Shown here piece after piece: positions 26,605-35,274 of a stretch of 46,352 nt of DNA. A program made the position numbers and the translations under genes. The stretch is from an uncultured Synechococcus sp. (GTDB taxonomy: Bacteria > Cyanobacteriota > Cyanobacteriia > PCC-6307 > Cyanobiaceae). How positions within the stretch are numbered: the stretch's first letter is position 1; every line of letters starts with the position of its first letter. Location of the stretch: the NCBI GenBank assembly GCA_913049535.1, contig CAJWYF010000009.1, positions 1 to 46,352 of the forward strand, in the 5' to 3' direction. The notes under the pieces were generated by a model. The model saw only the letters and a list, made by a program, of their open reading frames with translations. It was not told where the DNA came from and made no database searches.

Positions 26605-28292
26605 AGCGGCGTGATGCTGCTGCCCTCGGCCAGCAGCAGATCGGCCGAGAGCTCGCCCTCGCGGGCCAGGTCCTCACCGGAAAGGGCGTTGAAGCCCACG
26701 GTCATCGACTGACCCACGCCGATCGAACGACCCCAGTCGGCCCCACTGAGTTCGTAGCGGTAGAGGCCCTCACCAAGCGCTTCGGTGACGACATCAACGC
26801 CCCAGGCTTCGCCGTAGAAGCGATGGGCACTAGTGAAGCTCACGGCCCATTCATCGATGCGCTGCTGGCTGTCATTGGTGAGCGTGATCTCCGCGGTGAA
26901 GCCGCCCCACCAGAGATCACCGCTGACCGCCACATCAACAGCGCCGCCGGCGCCGGTGATCGGATCAGGCGTCGATTCAGCAGCCGGCGCCGCTGGCGCA
27001 ATCGGCTGCGCCTCGGGCACCACAACCTCAGACGCCGAGGTCTCGGGAACGGCCTGCACCTCCTCCAGCGCCGCGGCTGGCGCCGGCGCTGCCAGAGCAG
27101 CGGGCAGGCTCTCGAGATTGGCTCCCAGAGGGTCCCCCAGGCTGACGATGCCCTGGTAGTAGTTGATCACCGTTGCATCACTCACATCCAGCGCCGGCCA
27201 CTGCGGCCAGTCGAAGGTGTCGTTCATGAATGGCTGGCTCTGGTCCCAGCCCAGCACCGTCAGGTGATTGATGTCATGGGCAATGGCCACCCCCTCGATC
27301 TCAAGAAAGCCATGGGTGCGGCCATGCATCCAGCCGCCGTAATGGGGCTCCATCTTCAAGGTGTTGATGAATGCCTCCTCGAGCGAGAACTGGCGCAGGT
27401 GCTCGGCGAATCCCTCGTGGCCGTACTGCTCCACCATCGCCATCACATCCGCCGGATCGCCCAGGCGTGCGGTGCGCTGGATGTCCGCCAGGATCTGCGG
27501 GTCGTAGGCCCCATCAGCGATCCAGCCCACCTTGGCCCCCTGCATGGCGTACCAGAGGCCCACGCCCTGGATGTCATTGCCCCAGGCCTGGCTGTTGTTC
27601 GTCAGCCCCTGGGAGAAGGCCCACTCCCCCACAGCCTCAAGGCCGACCGCCTCCAGTCCGGCAAAGGCCCGCAGGCCGTTGTAAGCCACCAGTGCTTCGG
27701 TGGTGATCGCCGTCCGTCCGCCCACCAGCTCGTTGTGCTCTGAGTTGTTGTTGGAACCGTGAAAGGTGCCCCAGGTGGTGATGTCGGTGTACGTGGCTGC
27801 CGCTGAGGAGCCATCCATGCCGTGGTCATGCCCCAGGCCGTGGTCAGCGCTGGAGTGAGCCTGATCCATCGTCGAGGCCTCAGGGGATGCCGCCGCAGGC
27901 AACGCAACAACCTCCGGGGCAGGGGATGGCTCCACAACCAGCGGAGCCTGGGGGTCGGCCAGGAGCAGATCAGCGCTGAGTGAACCGCTTTGACCAAGCG
28001 CCACCCCCTGCTGGCCGTTGAAGCCGACGGTGATCGATCCACCCGCGGGAATGGCCGCTCCCCAACTGTTGCCCGAGAGGGTGTAGCGGGTGAGACCATT
28101 CTCCAACAATTCCGCCTCCAGCTGGGCGCCCCAGGGGGCGGAATTCAGCTGATGGGGGCTGTCAAAGGTGTAACTCCAAGCATCAAGATCGCGGCCTGTG
28201 GTGTTGGTGATGGTGACCTCTGCTGTAAAGCCACCCCACCAGATGTTGCCGGCAATATTGACATCAAGCCCGGCAGGATTCAGCGCATTCAT
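26601..28292 (-). CDS. Large protein with two CBM2 modules flanking an unknown domain
   Basis: 563 residues. A carbohydrate-binding module family 2 (CBM2-like) fold is at each end: about 8-113 and 451-556. Each begins with a WWGGFTAE(V/I)T(I/L)TN segment and ends LSADLLLA, so the two are duplicates. Between them lie an Ala/Pro/Glu linker, a His-rich stretch (about 145-160, HSSADHGLGHDHGMD), an unrecognised central domain (about 165-395; TTWGTFHGSNNNSEHNEL, HDINHLTVLGWDQSQPF) and a second linker (about 396-450). There is no signal peptide, so export by a type I or other signal-less route would be needed to reach a polysaccharide; this is inference. Start is ATG 28292 with a poor ribosome-binding site, and an in-frame TGA at 28310-28308 prevents extension. 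Confidence 0.85.
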   Translation of the reverse strand: MNALNPAGLDVNIAGNIWWGGFTAEVTITNTTGRDLDAWSYTFDSPHQLNSAPWGAQLEAELLENGLTRYTLSGNSWGAAIPAGGSITVGFNGQQGVALGQSGSLSADLLLADPQAPLVVEPSPAPEVVALPAAASPEASTMDQAHSSADHGLGHDHGMDGSSAAATYTDITTWGTFHGSNNNSEHNELVGGRTAITTEALVAYNGLRAFAGLEAVGLEAVGEWAFSQGLTNNSQAWGNDIQGVGLWYAMQGAKVGWIADGAYDPQILADIQRTARLGDPADVMAMVEQYGHEGFAEHLRQFSLEEAFINTLKMEPHYGGWMHGRTHGFLEIEGVAIAHDINHLTVLGWDQSQPFMNDTFDWPQWPALDVSDATVINYYQGIVSLGDPLGANLESLPAALAAPAPAAALEEVQAVPETSASEVVVPEAQPIAPAAPAAESTPDPITGAGGAVDVAVSGDLWWGGFTAEITLTNDSQQRIDEWAVSFTSAHRFYGEAWGVDVVTEALGEGLYRYELSGADWGRSIGVGQSMTVGFNALSGEDLAREGELSADLLLAEGSSITPL

Positions 28293-28311
28293 ACAAACAG
28301 ATTCCGGTCAT
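28264..28311 (-). CDS. Possible 15-residue leader ORF of the CBM2 gene
   Basis: ATG 28311 lies 6 bases after an AAGGA sequence and reads MTGICLYECAESCRA before TGA at 28266-28264. It overlaps the first 29 bases of the CBM2 gene in a different frame. It has a better ribosome-binding site than the main start. It may be a regulatory leader peptide or a coincidence; three Cys in 15 residues could matter for redox- or Cys-responsive control. Confidence 0.2.
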   Translation of the reverse strand: MTGICLYECAESCRA

Positions 28312-28468
28312 TGATGTTCCTTATGACCGTAAAAATGCTCACCCCGCATCGTCACCGTTCAGCTGAAGGCATTCTCCTGAGGGTTGGCTGAGGACCGGCT
28401 GAAGCCACCATGAGGCCATGCCATGGCACCGGCCTGCTGCCATCACGGCGGCAACGGCTCACGCGAGC

Positions 28469-30067
28469 TCAGCGCTCGTGGGGCAACCGCGGGCAGGCCG
28501 CCACCAGCTGGCGGGTGATGGGGGCCTGCGGCTGTTCAATCAGCCCATCGCCTGGGCCCTCCTCGACGATCTGCCCCTGATCGAGAACGATGACGCGGTG
28601 GCAGAAGCCGCTGGCCACACCCAGATCGTGAGTGACAAACAAGATGCCAAGGCCCAGCTGCTGCTGCAGCTGGCGCAGCAGGCGCAACACCTCAGCCTGC
28701 ACTTCAGCATCGAGCATGCTCACCGATTCATCACACAGCAGCACCGCAGGCCTCAGCACCAGGGCGCGGGCGATGGCCACCCGTTGCTGCTGGCCTCCTG
28801 AGAGCTGACGCGGCAGCCGCGATCCCAGCTCCGGATCCAAACCAACCGCCTGCATCTGGGCAGTCGCCAGCTGCCTGGCCTTGGGTGAATCGGCCAGGCC
28901 ATGAATCAACAACGGATCAGCGATGGCCTGCAGCACGGTCATGGCCGGGTTGAGGCAGGCCAAGGGGTCCTGGAACACCATCTGCAGACGCTGCCTGGCC
29001 TGACGCAGCTCGCGGCCGCCCAGGCGCCGCAGATCCTGGCCCTGCAGCAACACCTCACCGCCGCGGACGGCATTGAGACCCATCAGGGCGCGGCAGAGGG
29101 TGCTCTTGCCGCACCCCGAGGGACCCACCACCCCGAGGGTCTCGCCGGCATGCAACCGCAGGCTGATGCCATCCACCGATCGCAACCAGCGCTGGCGCCA
29201 GAGCGCGGAGGGCAAGCGGTGCCAGCAGCGCAACTGCTGCAGCTCCAGCACCACCGGCGCCGCCGGTACCGCCGGTGTGCGCCCCCCCTCCCGCTGACGG
29301 GCCGCTGCCACCAGGCGCTGGGTCAGGGGCTCCCGGGGCTGCAGCAGCACCGCATCGGCAGGGCCGAGCTCCAGCAGTCGGCCCTGCTCCATCACGGCCA
29401 TCTGCTGGCACCAACGGCCGGCCAGGGCCAGGTCATGGGTGATCAGCAGCAGGGCGCTGCCGGCTTCTTCACACAGGGCCGTCAGTTCAGCCATCACCTG
29501 GGCCGCCACGGCCACATCAAGGCTGGTGGTGGGTTCATCGGCGATCACCAGCGGCGGCTGCCAGGCCATGGCCAGGGCAATCGCCACCCGCTGACGCATG
29601 CCGCCACTGAACTCATGGGGGAAACTGCCGTAACGCTCAGGCGCGATCCCCACCCGCTGCAGCAGCTGCTCCGCCCGGCGACGCCGTGCACCAGCGGCAG
29701 CGCTGGCGCCATGGGCCGCCAAGGTGTCATCCAGGTGTTCGCCGATGCTCAACAGCGGGTTGAGTCGCGTCATCGGGTCCTGGAACACCAGTCCCACTGC
29801 CTCACCCCGCAGGCGATTGAGCTCTGCCCGGCGCAACCTGCGGGGGTCCTGGCCCTGCAGCTCCAAACCGCCACTGCTGCGGCTGCCTGGCGGCAGCAGT
29901 CCCAACACCGCCCGGGCCACCGTGCTCTTGCCACAGCCCGAGGGGCCCACCAGGGCCAGCCGCTCTCCCCGCTGCAGCGTCAGATCCAGGCCGCAGAGGG
30001 TGCAGTCACGGGTGCCGGGGTAGGCCACCACCAGCTGGCGCAGCGAAAGCACGGGGGGTTCGTCCAT
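28469..30067 (-). CDS. Fused double-ATPase ABC transporter protein (oligopeptide/Dpp-type)
   Basis: 532 residues from ATG 30067 (frame open to 30121). Two complete nucleotide-binding domains in tandem: NBD1 with Walker A GPSGCGKST (about 41-49), signature FSGGMRQRV (about 153) and Walker B LVIADEP (about 173-179); NBD2 with Walker A GPSGCGKST (about 315-323), LSGGQQQRVAIARAL (about 422) and LLCDES (about 443-448). The architecture is that of DppD-DppF or GsiA/YejF fusions in peptide or nickel uptake. No permease or binding-protein gene is adjacent, so its partner lies elsewhere. It diverges from the Rsh gene with 68 bases between starts. Substrate unknown. Confidence 0.9.
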   Translation of the reverse strand: MDEPPVLSLRQLVVAYPGTRDCTLCGLDLTLQRGERLALVGPSGCGKSTVARAVLGLLPPGSRSSGGLELQGQDPRRLRRAELNRLRGEAVGLVFQDPMTRLNPLLSIGEHLDDTLAAHGASAAAGARRRRAEQLLQRVGIAPERYGSFPHEFSGGMRQRVAIALAMAWQPPLVIADEPTTSLDVAVAAQVMAELTALCEEAGSALLLITHDLALAGRWCQQMAVMEQGRLLELGPADAVLLQPREPLTQRLVAAARQREGGRTPAVPAAPVVLELQQLRCWHRLPSALWRQRWLRSVDGISLRLHAGETLGVVGPSGCGKSTLCRALMGLNAVRGGEVLLQGQDLRRLGGRELRQARQRLQMVFQDPLACLNPAMTVLQAIADPLLIHGLADSPKARQLATAQMQAVGLDPELGSRLPRQLSGGQQQRVAIARALVLRPAVLLCDESVSMLDAEVQAEVLRLLRQLQQQLGLGILFVTHDLGVASGFCHRVIVLDQGQIVEEGPGDGLIEQPQAPITRQLVAACPRLPHER

Positions 30068-30135
30068 CGGCAGCTGCTGACCTCCGTGGTGATTGTGCTC
30101 GTGCCTACATACGATGAACACACTCAGCCCAGGCC

Positions 30136-32457
30136 ATGCTGGATGCTGCCGACCGGCTCGTAACCACCGCAGCCCCGCCGCTGCAAGGTGTTACGGCGCC
30201 TGAAGCCCCCCAGCTGCGGCTCGAAATCTTCAGTCCCGACGAGTACGGCATCCCCCTGCCGGAATGGCTCCGCCATTGCATCGAGCACGTTCCCCCCGGC
30301 CGTGGGGAGACCTGTCCCACCGATCCGGAGGCGCTGCTGGCCTCCGCCTTTGATTTCGCCTTCCAGCTGCACCGGCGCCAGGTGCGGGCCACCGGTGAGC
30401 CTTACATCATTCACCCGGTGGCGGTGGCGGATCTGCTGCGGGACATCGGCGCCAGCGCCGCGGTGATCGCCGCCGGGTTCCTGCACGACGTGGTGGAAGA
30501 CACCGACGTCAGCCTCGAGGAGATCGAAGCCCACTTCGGCAAGGAGGTGCGTCATCTAGTGGAAGGGGTCACCAAATTGGGCGGCATTCACTTCACCAAT
30601 CGCACCGAAGCCCAGGCGGAAAACCTGCGCAAGATGTTCCTGGCCATGGCCAGCGACATCCGCGTCGTGCTGGTGAAGCTGGCGGACCGCTTGCACAACA
30701 TGCGCACCCTCGGGGCGCTGCGGCCGGAGAAGCAGCAGCGCATCGCCACCGAAACCCGCGACATCTACGCCCCGCTGGCCAATCGGCTGGGCATCGGCCG
30801 CTTCAAGTGGGAGCTGGAGGATCTGGCCTTCAAGGTGCTGGAACCTGAAGCCTTCCGCAGCATGCAGCAGGAGGTGGCCAGCAAGCGCAGCGACCGGGAG
30901 GAACGGCTGGGGGTGACGGTGCAGCTGCTGCGCGACCGGCTGGAAGCCTCTGGCGTGCGGGACTGCGAGGTGGAGGGCCGGCCGAAACACCTCTACGGCA
31001 TCTGGAGCAAGATGGAGCGCCAGCAGAAGGCCTTCCACGAGATCTATGACGTGGCGGCCCTGCGGATCGTCACCCCATCCGTGGAGTCCTGCTACCGCGC
31101 CCTGGCGGTGGTACACGACACCTTCCGCCCCATCCCCGGTCGGTTCAAGGACTACATCGGCCTGCCCAAACCCAACGGGTATCAGTCCCTGCACACGGCG
31201 GTGATCGGCCGGCACCGGCCGGTGGAGGTGCAGATCCGCACCGCTGAGATGCACGAAGTGGCGGAGTACGGCATCGCCGCCCACTGGAAATACAAGGAGG
31301 GCGGCTCGCCGGCCGACGGCGATGAAATGGCCCGCTTCAACTGGCTCAGGCAGCTGGTGGACTGGCAGAAAGAGGAGGGGGGCCAGGACCACAACGACTA
31401 CTTGAAGTCGATCAAGGAGGACCTCTTTGACGATGAGGTGTTCGTCTTCACGCCCAAAGGTGATGTGATCGGCCTGCGCAAGGGCTCCACCGCCGTGGAC
31501 TTCGCCTACCGGATCCACAGCGAGGTGGGCAACCACTGCCAGGGGGTGCGCATCAACGATCGCCTCAGTCCCCTGGCCACACCGCTGCAGAACGGCGACT
31601 TCGTGCAGGTGATCACCGCCAAGACGGCGCACCCGAGCCTGGACTGGCTCAACTTCGTCGCCACACCCACCGCCCGCGAGCGGATCCGCCAGTGGTACAA
31701 GCGCAGCCACCGTGAGGAGAATCTCCTCCGCGGCCGGGAGCTGCTGGAGCGCGAACTGGGCCGTGACGGCTTTGATGCCCTCCTCAACAGTGAGCCGATG
31801 GAGCGTGTGGCCAGCCGCTGCAATCTCCAAAGCGTTGAGGATCTACTGGCCTCCCTTGGCTTTGGCGGGGTGACCCTGCATCAGGTCACCAACCGGCTGC
31901 GGGAGGAGCTGCGACTCCAGGAGGAGGCCAAGACCCCTGAGCTCAGCAATGAGGAGCTGGCCCGCAATCTCAATCAGCAGGCCAGCGGCAGCCAGGAGGA
32001 CCCCAGCGGCAGCCCCATCCTTGGCGTGGAAGGACTCGAATACCGCCTGGGGGGCTGCTGCGCGCCCCTTCCAGGTGAGCCGATCCTCGGCACCGTTGCC
32101 CTTGGGAACCACGGCATCACCATCCACCGCCAGGACTGCACCAACCTGCATCAGACACCGGTGGAGCGACGCCTGCCGGTGCGCTGGAACCCGGTGGTGA
32201 GCGAACACCGACGCCGCTATCCGGTGCAGCTGCGCATCGAAGTTCTCGATCGCGTCGGCATCCTCAAAGATGTGCTCACACGGCTCTCCGACAGCAGCAT
32301 CAACGTCTCCGATGCCCGCGTGAAGACCGCCTTTGGCAAGCCGGCCCGCATCGATCTCAAGATTGAACTCAGCAGCATCAGCCAGCTGCAGGCCACGATG
32401 GAGCAGATCCGCTCGATGGCGGATGTCCTGAATCTGGCCCGCTGCGGCAGCGCCTAA
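30136..32457 (+). CDS. spoT: Bifunctional (p)ppGpp synthetase/hydrolase (Rsh)
   Basis: 773 residues with the full RelA/SpoT layout. HD hydrolase domain (about 80-200; IIHPVAVADLLRD, GFLHDVVEDTD with H117/D118 and ED at 121-122), synthetase domain (about 260-400; RPKHLYGIWSKMERQQ, GRFKDYIGLPKPNGYQSLHT), TGS domain (about 432-495; FVFTPKGDVIGLRKGSTAVDFAY), a conserved Cys motif GGCCAPLPGEPILG, and a C-terminal ACT domain (about 694-773). The HD residues are intact, so it probably both makes and degrades (p)ppGpp, controlling growth in darkness and starvation. Cyanobacteria usually have one such enzyme. Confidence 0.95.
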   Translation: MLDAADRLVTTAAPPLQGVTAPEAPQLRLEIFSPDEYGIPLPEWLRHCIEHVPPGRGETCPTDPEALLASAFDFAFQLHRRQVRATGEPYIIHPVAVADLLRDIGASAAVIAAGFLHDVVEDTDVSLEEIEAHFGKEVRHLVEGVTKLGGIHFTNRTEAQAENLRKMFLAMASDIRVVLVKLADRLHNMRTLGALRPEKQQRIATETRDIYAPLANRLGIGRFKWELEDLAFKVLEPEAFRSMQQEVASKRSDREERLGVTVQLLRDRLEASGVRDCEVEGRPKHLYGIWSKMERQQKAFHEIYDVAALRIVTPSVESCYRALAVVHDTFRPIPGRFKDYIGLPKPNGYQSLHTAVIGRHRPVEVQIRTAEMHEVAEYGIAAHWKYKEGGSPADGDEMARFNWLRQLVDWQKEEGGQDHNDYLKSIKEDLFDDEVFVFTPKGDVIGLRKGSTAVDFAYRIHSEVGNHCQGVRINDRLSPLATPLQNGDFVQVITAKTAHPSLDWLNFVATPTARERIRQWYKRSHREENLLRGRELLERELGRDGFDALLNSEPMERVASRCNLQSVEDLLASLGFGGVTLHQVTNRLREELRLQEEAKTPELSNEELARNLNQQASGSQEDPSGSPILGVEGLEYRLGGCCAPLPGEPILGTVALGNHGITIHRQDCTNLHQTPVERRLPVRWNPVVSEHRRRYPVQLRIEVLDRVGILKDVLTRLSDSSINVSDARVKTAFGKPARIDLKIELSSISQLQATMEQIRSMADVLNLARCGSA

Positions 32458-32572
32458 CCCGGCTCTGCTGGCATCGGCTCCTGTTGGCCCGCGATCGTGA
32501 GCTCCATGCCGCAGAGCAAGACCTGTTCAGCGCCTGAGAACCCAGCACACTGGAGCCAACCATCCTCACCCC

Positions 32573-32968
32573 ATGACAAGAAGCCCGGTTGATTCGCGCG
32601 ACCGCGGTCTGGCTGCAGCCGGTCTGGTGGCCAACGTGGTCTGGTTGATCCTGGCGTCACTGGCCCTACGCCAACCCGATCCTCTGCAGACCGCCAACCT
32701 GGTGCTGGCGCTGGCGGCATGGATCCCCACTGCTGTGGTGGGGCTGATCGCCAGCCTGGCGCTGCTGCTGCGCCGCCGTTGGGGCATGGTGCTGGCCCTG
32801 GTGGCCCTGGGACTGCAGATTCTGGTGTTGATCCCCTACGGCATCGTGCGGGTCTGCCTGGTGAGCGACGCGCGCGGCCTCACCGCCAGCCTCACCACGG
32901 CGGTGCTGGTGATCGTGATCCTGCTCATCGTCCACTGGGGCAGGGCATTGGCCCGGCCGCGCCCATGA
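32573..32968 (+). CDS. Small four-helix membrane protein
   Basis: 131 residues from ATG 32573. Four hydrophobic helices (about 12-30, 42-66, 69-90, 103-122), with basic residues clustering after helix 2 (LLLRRRWG). The loop VRVCLVSDARGLTASL lies between helices 3 and 4. I recognise no family. The TGA overlaps the mnmE ATG by 4 bases (ATGA), so the two are probably co-translated. Nothing but a weak 7-base inverted repeat was seen in the 115 bases between the Rsh stop and this gene. Confidence 0.6.
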   Translation: MTRSPVDSRDRGLAAAGLVANVVWLILASLALRQPDPLQTANLVLALAAWIPTAVVGLIASLALLLRRRWGMVLALVALGLQILVLIPYGIVRVCLVSDARGLTASLTTAVLVIVILLIVHWGRALARPRP

Positions 32969-34329
32969 GCCTGACGGCCAGCGACGACACCATTGCCGCC
33001 ATTGCCACGGCCATCGCAGCAGGGGCCGGCAGTGTCGCCATCGTTCGCGTCAGCGGGCCGGAAGCAGAAGCCATCGGCCGTGTGTTGTTCAAGCCAGCAG
33101 GTGAGCAGCGCTGGGAGAGCCACCGGGTCCTCTACGGCCATGTTCATGACCCAAGCAGCGGCGAGCTGGTCGATGAAGTGCTGCTGCTGCTGATGCGTGC
33201 CCCCCGCAGCTTCACCCGCGAAACGGTGGTGGAATTCCACGGCCACGGCGGCCTGGTGGCGGTGCAGCGGCTGCTGCAACTGGTGCTGGCAGCAGGCGCC
33301 CGCCGCGCCCTGCCAGGGGAGTTCAGCCAGCGCGCCGTTCTCCATGGCCGCCTCGATCTCACCCAGGCAGAAGCCATCAGCGAACTGGTATGCGCCCGCA
33401 GCCAGCGGGCGGCCCAGCTGGCGGTGGCGGGGCTCGATGGCGGGCTGCAGCAACGGATCGATGGCCTGCGCCAACGGCTGCTGGATCAGCTGGCGGAGCT
33501 GGAGGCGCGGGTGGACTTTGAGGAAAACCTGCCGCCGCTCGATGCCACGGCGGTGCAGGACGCCCTGGCCCAGGTGCAGCAGGAGCTGCAGCAACTGGTG
33601 GCTGATGGCGAGCGGGCCCGGCTGCTGCGCGACGGCGCGCGGGTGGCGATTGTGGGTCGCCCCAATGTCGGCAAGAGCAGCCTGCTCAATGCCTTGAGCC
33701 GCAGCGAGCGGGCGATTGTGACTGACCTGCCGGGGACCACCCGCGACCTGCTGGACTGTGATCTGGTGCTGCAAGGGGTGCCGATCACCCTGTTGGACAC
33801 CGCCGGCATCCGAGCCACCACCGACCGGGTCGAGCAGCTCGGCATCGAACGGAGCCGCAGCGCCCTGGCCGGTGCCGATGCGGTGCTGCTGCTGTTTGAG
33901 CTCAGCAGCGGCTGGAACTTGGATGATCAGCAGCTGCTGGAGACCATGCCGCAGGGCGTGCCGCTGCTGCGGGTGGGCAACAAGGCCGATCTGGCGGCAC
34001 CAGGGGCGGCAGCACCAGACGTGGTGGCCATCAGTGCCCGCCATGGCCAGGGGCTGGAGCTGCTGGAGCGCGAATTGCTGCGCTGCTGCGGCCACTGCAG
34101 CGAAGGCGGCAGCCTGCAGCTGGCCCTCAACCAACGCCAGTGCGACCTGGCCCAGGCCGCGGCGATCGCCATCGAACGCAGCCTCGAGGCCGGACGGCAG
34201 CAGCTGCCCTGGGATTTCTGGACCATTGATCTGCGCGATGCCGCCCGATCCCTGGGAGAGATCACCGGGGCAGAAATCAGTGAAGCGGTGCTGGATCGGG
34301 TCTTCTCGCGCTTCTGCATCGGCAAGTAG
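32965..34329 (+). CDS. mnmE: tRNA modification GTPase MnmE (TrmE)
   Basis: 454 residues from ATG 32965. N-terminal tetrahydrofolate-binding domain (DTIAAIATAIAAGAGSVAIVRVSGP, FTRETVVEFHGHGG, RRALPGEFSQRAVLHGRLDLTQAEAI), a helical domain, and an inserted G domain from about 231 with GRPNVGKSSLLNAL, GTTRDLL and DTAGI, then NKADL. The C-terminal FCIGK supplies the catalytic Cys. With MnmG it installs cmnm5U34 in tRNAs reading split codon boxes in the cytoplasm. Its ATG overlaps the end of the membrane-protein gene; nadC starts 33 bases after its stop. Confidence 0.95.
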   Translation: MSLTASDDTIAAIATAIAAGAGSVAIVRVSGPEAEAIGRVLFKPAGEQRWESHRVLYGHVHDPSSGELVDEVLLLLMRAPRSFTRETVVEFHGHGGLVAVQRLLQLVLAAGARRALPGEFSQRAVLHGRLDLTQAEAISELVCARSQRAAQLAVAGLDGGLQQRIDGLRQRLLDQLAELEARVDFEENLPPLDATAVQDALAQVQQELQQLVADGERARLLRDGARVAIVGRPNVGKSSLLNALSRSERAIVTDLPGTTRDLLDCDLVLQGVPITLLDTAGIRATTDRVEQLGIERSRSALAGADAVLLLFELSSGWNLDDQQLLETMPQGVPLLRVGNKADLAAPGAAAPDVVAISARHGQGLELLERELLRCCGHCSEGGSLQLALNQRQCDLAQAAAIAIERSLEAGRQQLPWDFWTIDLRDAARSLGEITGAEISEAVLDRVFSRFCIGK

Positions 34330-34362
34330 GCGCTGCATCATGGGGAAACCTGGGCCCCGGCG

Positions 34363-35238
34363 ATGGCCGTACCGCAACTGGCCATCACTCCGGCCCTGAA
34401 ACGCCAGCTGGGCCTCTGGCTCGATGAAGACCTGGGCCGCGGCGACCTCAGCGCCGTCTGCCTGTGCAGCGATTTGGTGGAGGCCCATTGGGTCGCCAAG
34501 GCCCCTGGCGTCTTTGCTGGTGGCGTGCTCGCTGCTGCTGTGTTCCAACAGCTCGATGCCCAGGTGCAGGTGCAGCAGCTGGTGGCCGATGGTGAACCCG
34601 TGGTGGCCGGCCAGCGACTGCTGAACCTGACTGGAGGCGCCCCAGCCCTGGTGGGGGCCGAGCGCACGGCCCTGAACCTGGCCATGCGGCTCTCCGGCAT
34701 CGCCACCGCCACCGCCGCCCTGGTGGCCGAACTGCAGGGCAGCGGCATCCAGCTGGCGGACACCCGCAAGACCACACCGGGGCTGCGGGCGCTGGAGAAA
34801 TACGCCGTGCGCTGCGGCGGCGGCCAGAACCATCGCCTTGGCCTCGATGACGCCGCCATGCTCAAGGAAAACCACCTGGCCTGGGCCGGCGGCATGGATG
34901 CAGCCGTGGCGGCCGTGCGAAGCCAGGCGCCCTGGCCGGCGCGCGTCATCATCGAAGCCGAGACCGCCGCAGAAGCCACAGCGGCCGTCAACGCCGGCGC
35001 CGATGGCGTGCTGCTCGATGAATTCAGCCCAGACGAGTTGCGTGAACTGGTGCCGCAGCTGCGCCAGCTGGCCAGCCAGCGCGGCAGCGCTGTGGTGCTG
35101 GAGGCCAGTGGCATCCAACCGCAGCAGCTCAGCCACTTCTGCGACACCGGTATCGATCTGATCTCCACCAGTGCCCCGGTCACCCGCAGCGCCTGGCTGG
35201 ATGTGAGCATGCGCTTCTCCCCCCGCCAGGAGGGATGA
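34363..35238 (+). CDS. nadC: Nicotinate-nucleotide pyrophosphorylase (carboxylating)
   Basis: 291 residues. It converts quinolinate and PRPP to nicotinate mononucleotide in de novo NAD synthesis. Motifs: LWLDEDLGRGDLSA at the start, ERTALNLAMRLSGIAT, DTRKTTPGLRALEKYAVRCGGGQNHRLGLDDAAMLKENHL (substrate-binding Arg/Lys/His cluster), and the barrel strands IIEAETAAEA, DGVLLDEFSPDEL, VVLEASGI and STSAPV. Full length. argS begins 37 bases downstream, so one transcript may cover mnmE-nadC-argS, but no direct coupling is seen. Confidence 0.93.
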   Translation: MAVPQLAITPALKRQLGLWLDEDLGRGDLSAVCLCSDLVEAHWVAKAPGVFAGGVLAAAVFQQLDAQVQVQQLVADGEPVVAGQRLLNLTGGAPALVGAERTALNLAMRLSGIATATAALVAELQGSGIQLADTRKTTPGLRALEKYAVRCGGGQNHRLGLDDAAMLKENHLAWAGGMDAAVAAVRSQAPWPARVIIEAETAAEATAAVNAGADGVLLDEFSPDELRELVPQLRQLASQRGSAVVLEASGIQPQQLSHFCDTGIDLISTSAPVTRSAWLDVSMRFSPRQEG

Positions 35239-35274
35239 TCAAGGGCTGTTGATCCCGCTGCAGCGGTCCCGCCC

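Noticed and set aside
28421-28445. Palindrome TGCCATGGCA after the ABC ATPase gene as terminator or operator
   Set aside because: Short, with no U-tract and no matching known operator; kept only as a remark.
28901-31830. Two frames of about 420 codons opposite the ABC ATPase (28901-30163) and Rsh (30556-31830)
   Set aside because: Both are antisense to full, well-conserved genes and have no family signature.
32462-32517. Inverted repeat GCTCTGC ... GCAGAGC after the Rsh gene as a terminator
   Set aside because: Arms are only 7 bases with a 42-base spacer and no U-tract.
32836-35136. 766-codon open frame antisense to mnmE and nadC
   Set aside because: Long antisense frames are expected in GC-rich coding DNA. 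The peptide is His/Gln/Ala-rich with no recognisable domain, and both sense genes are strong family matches.
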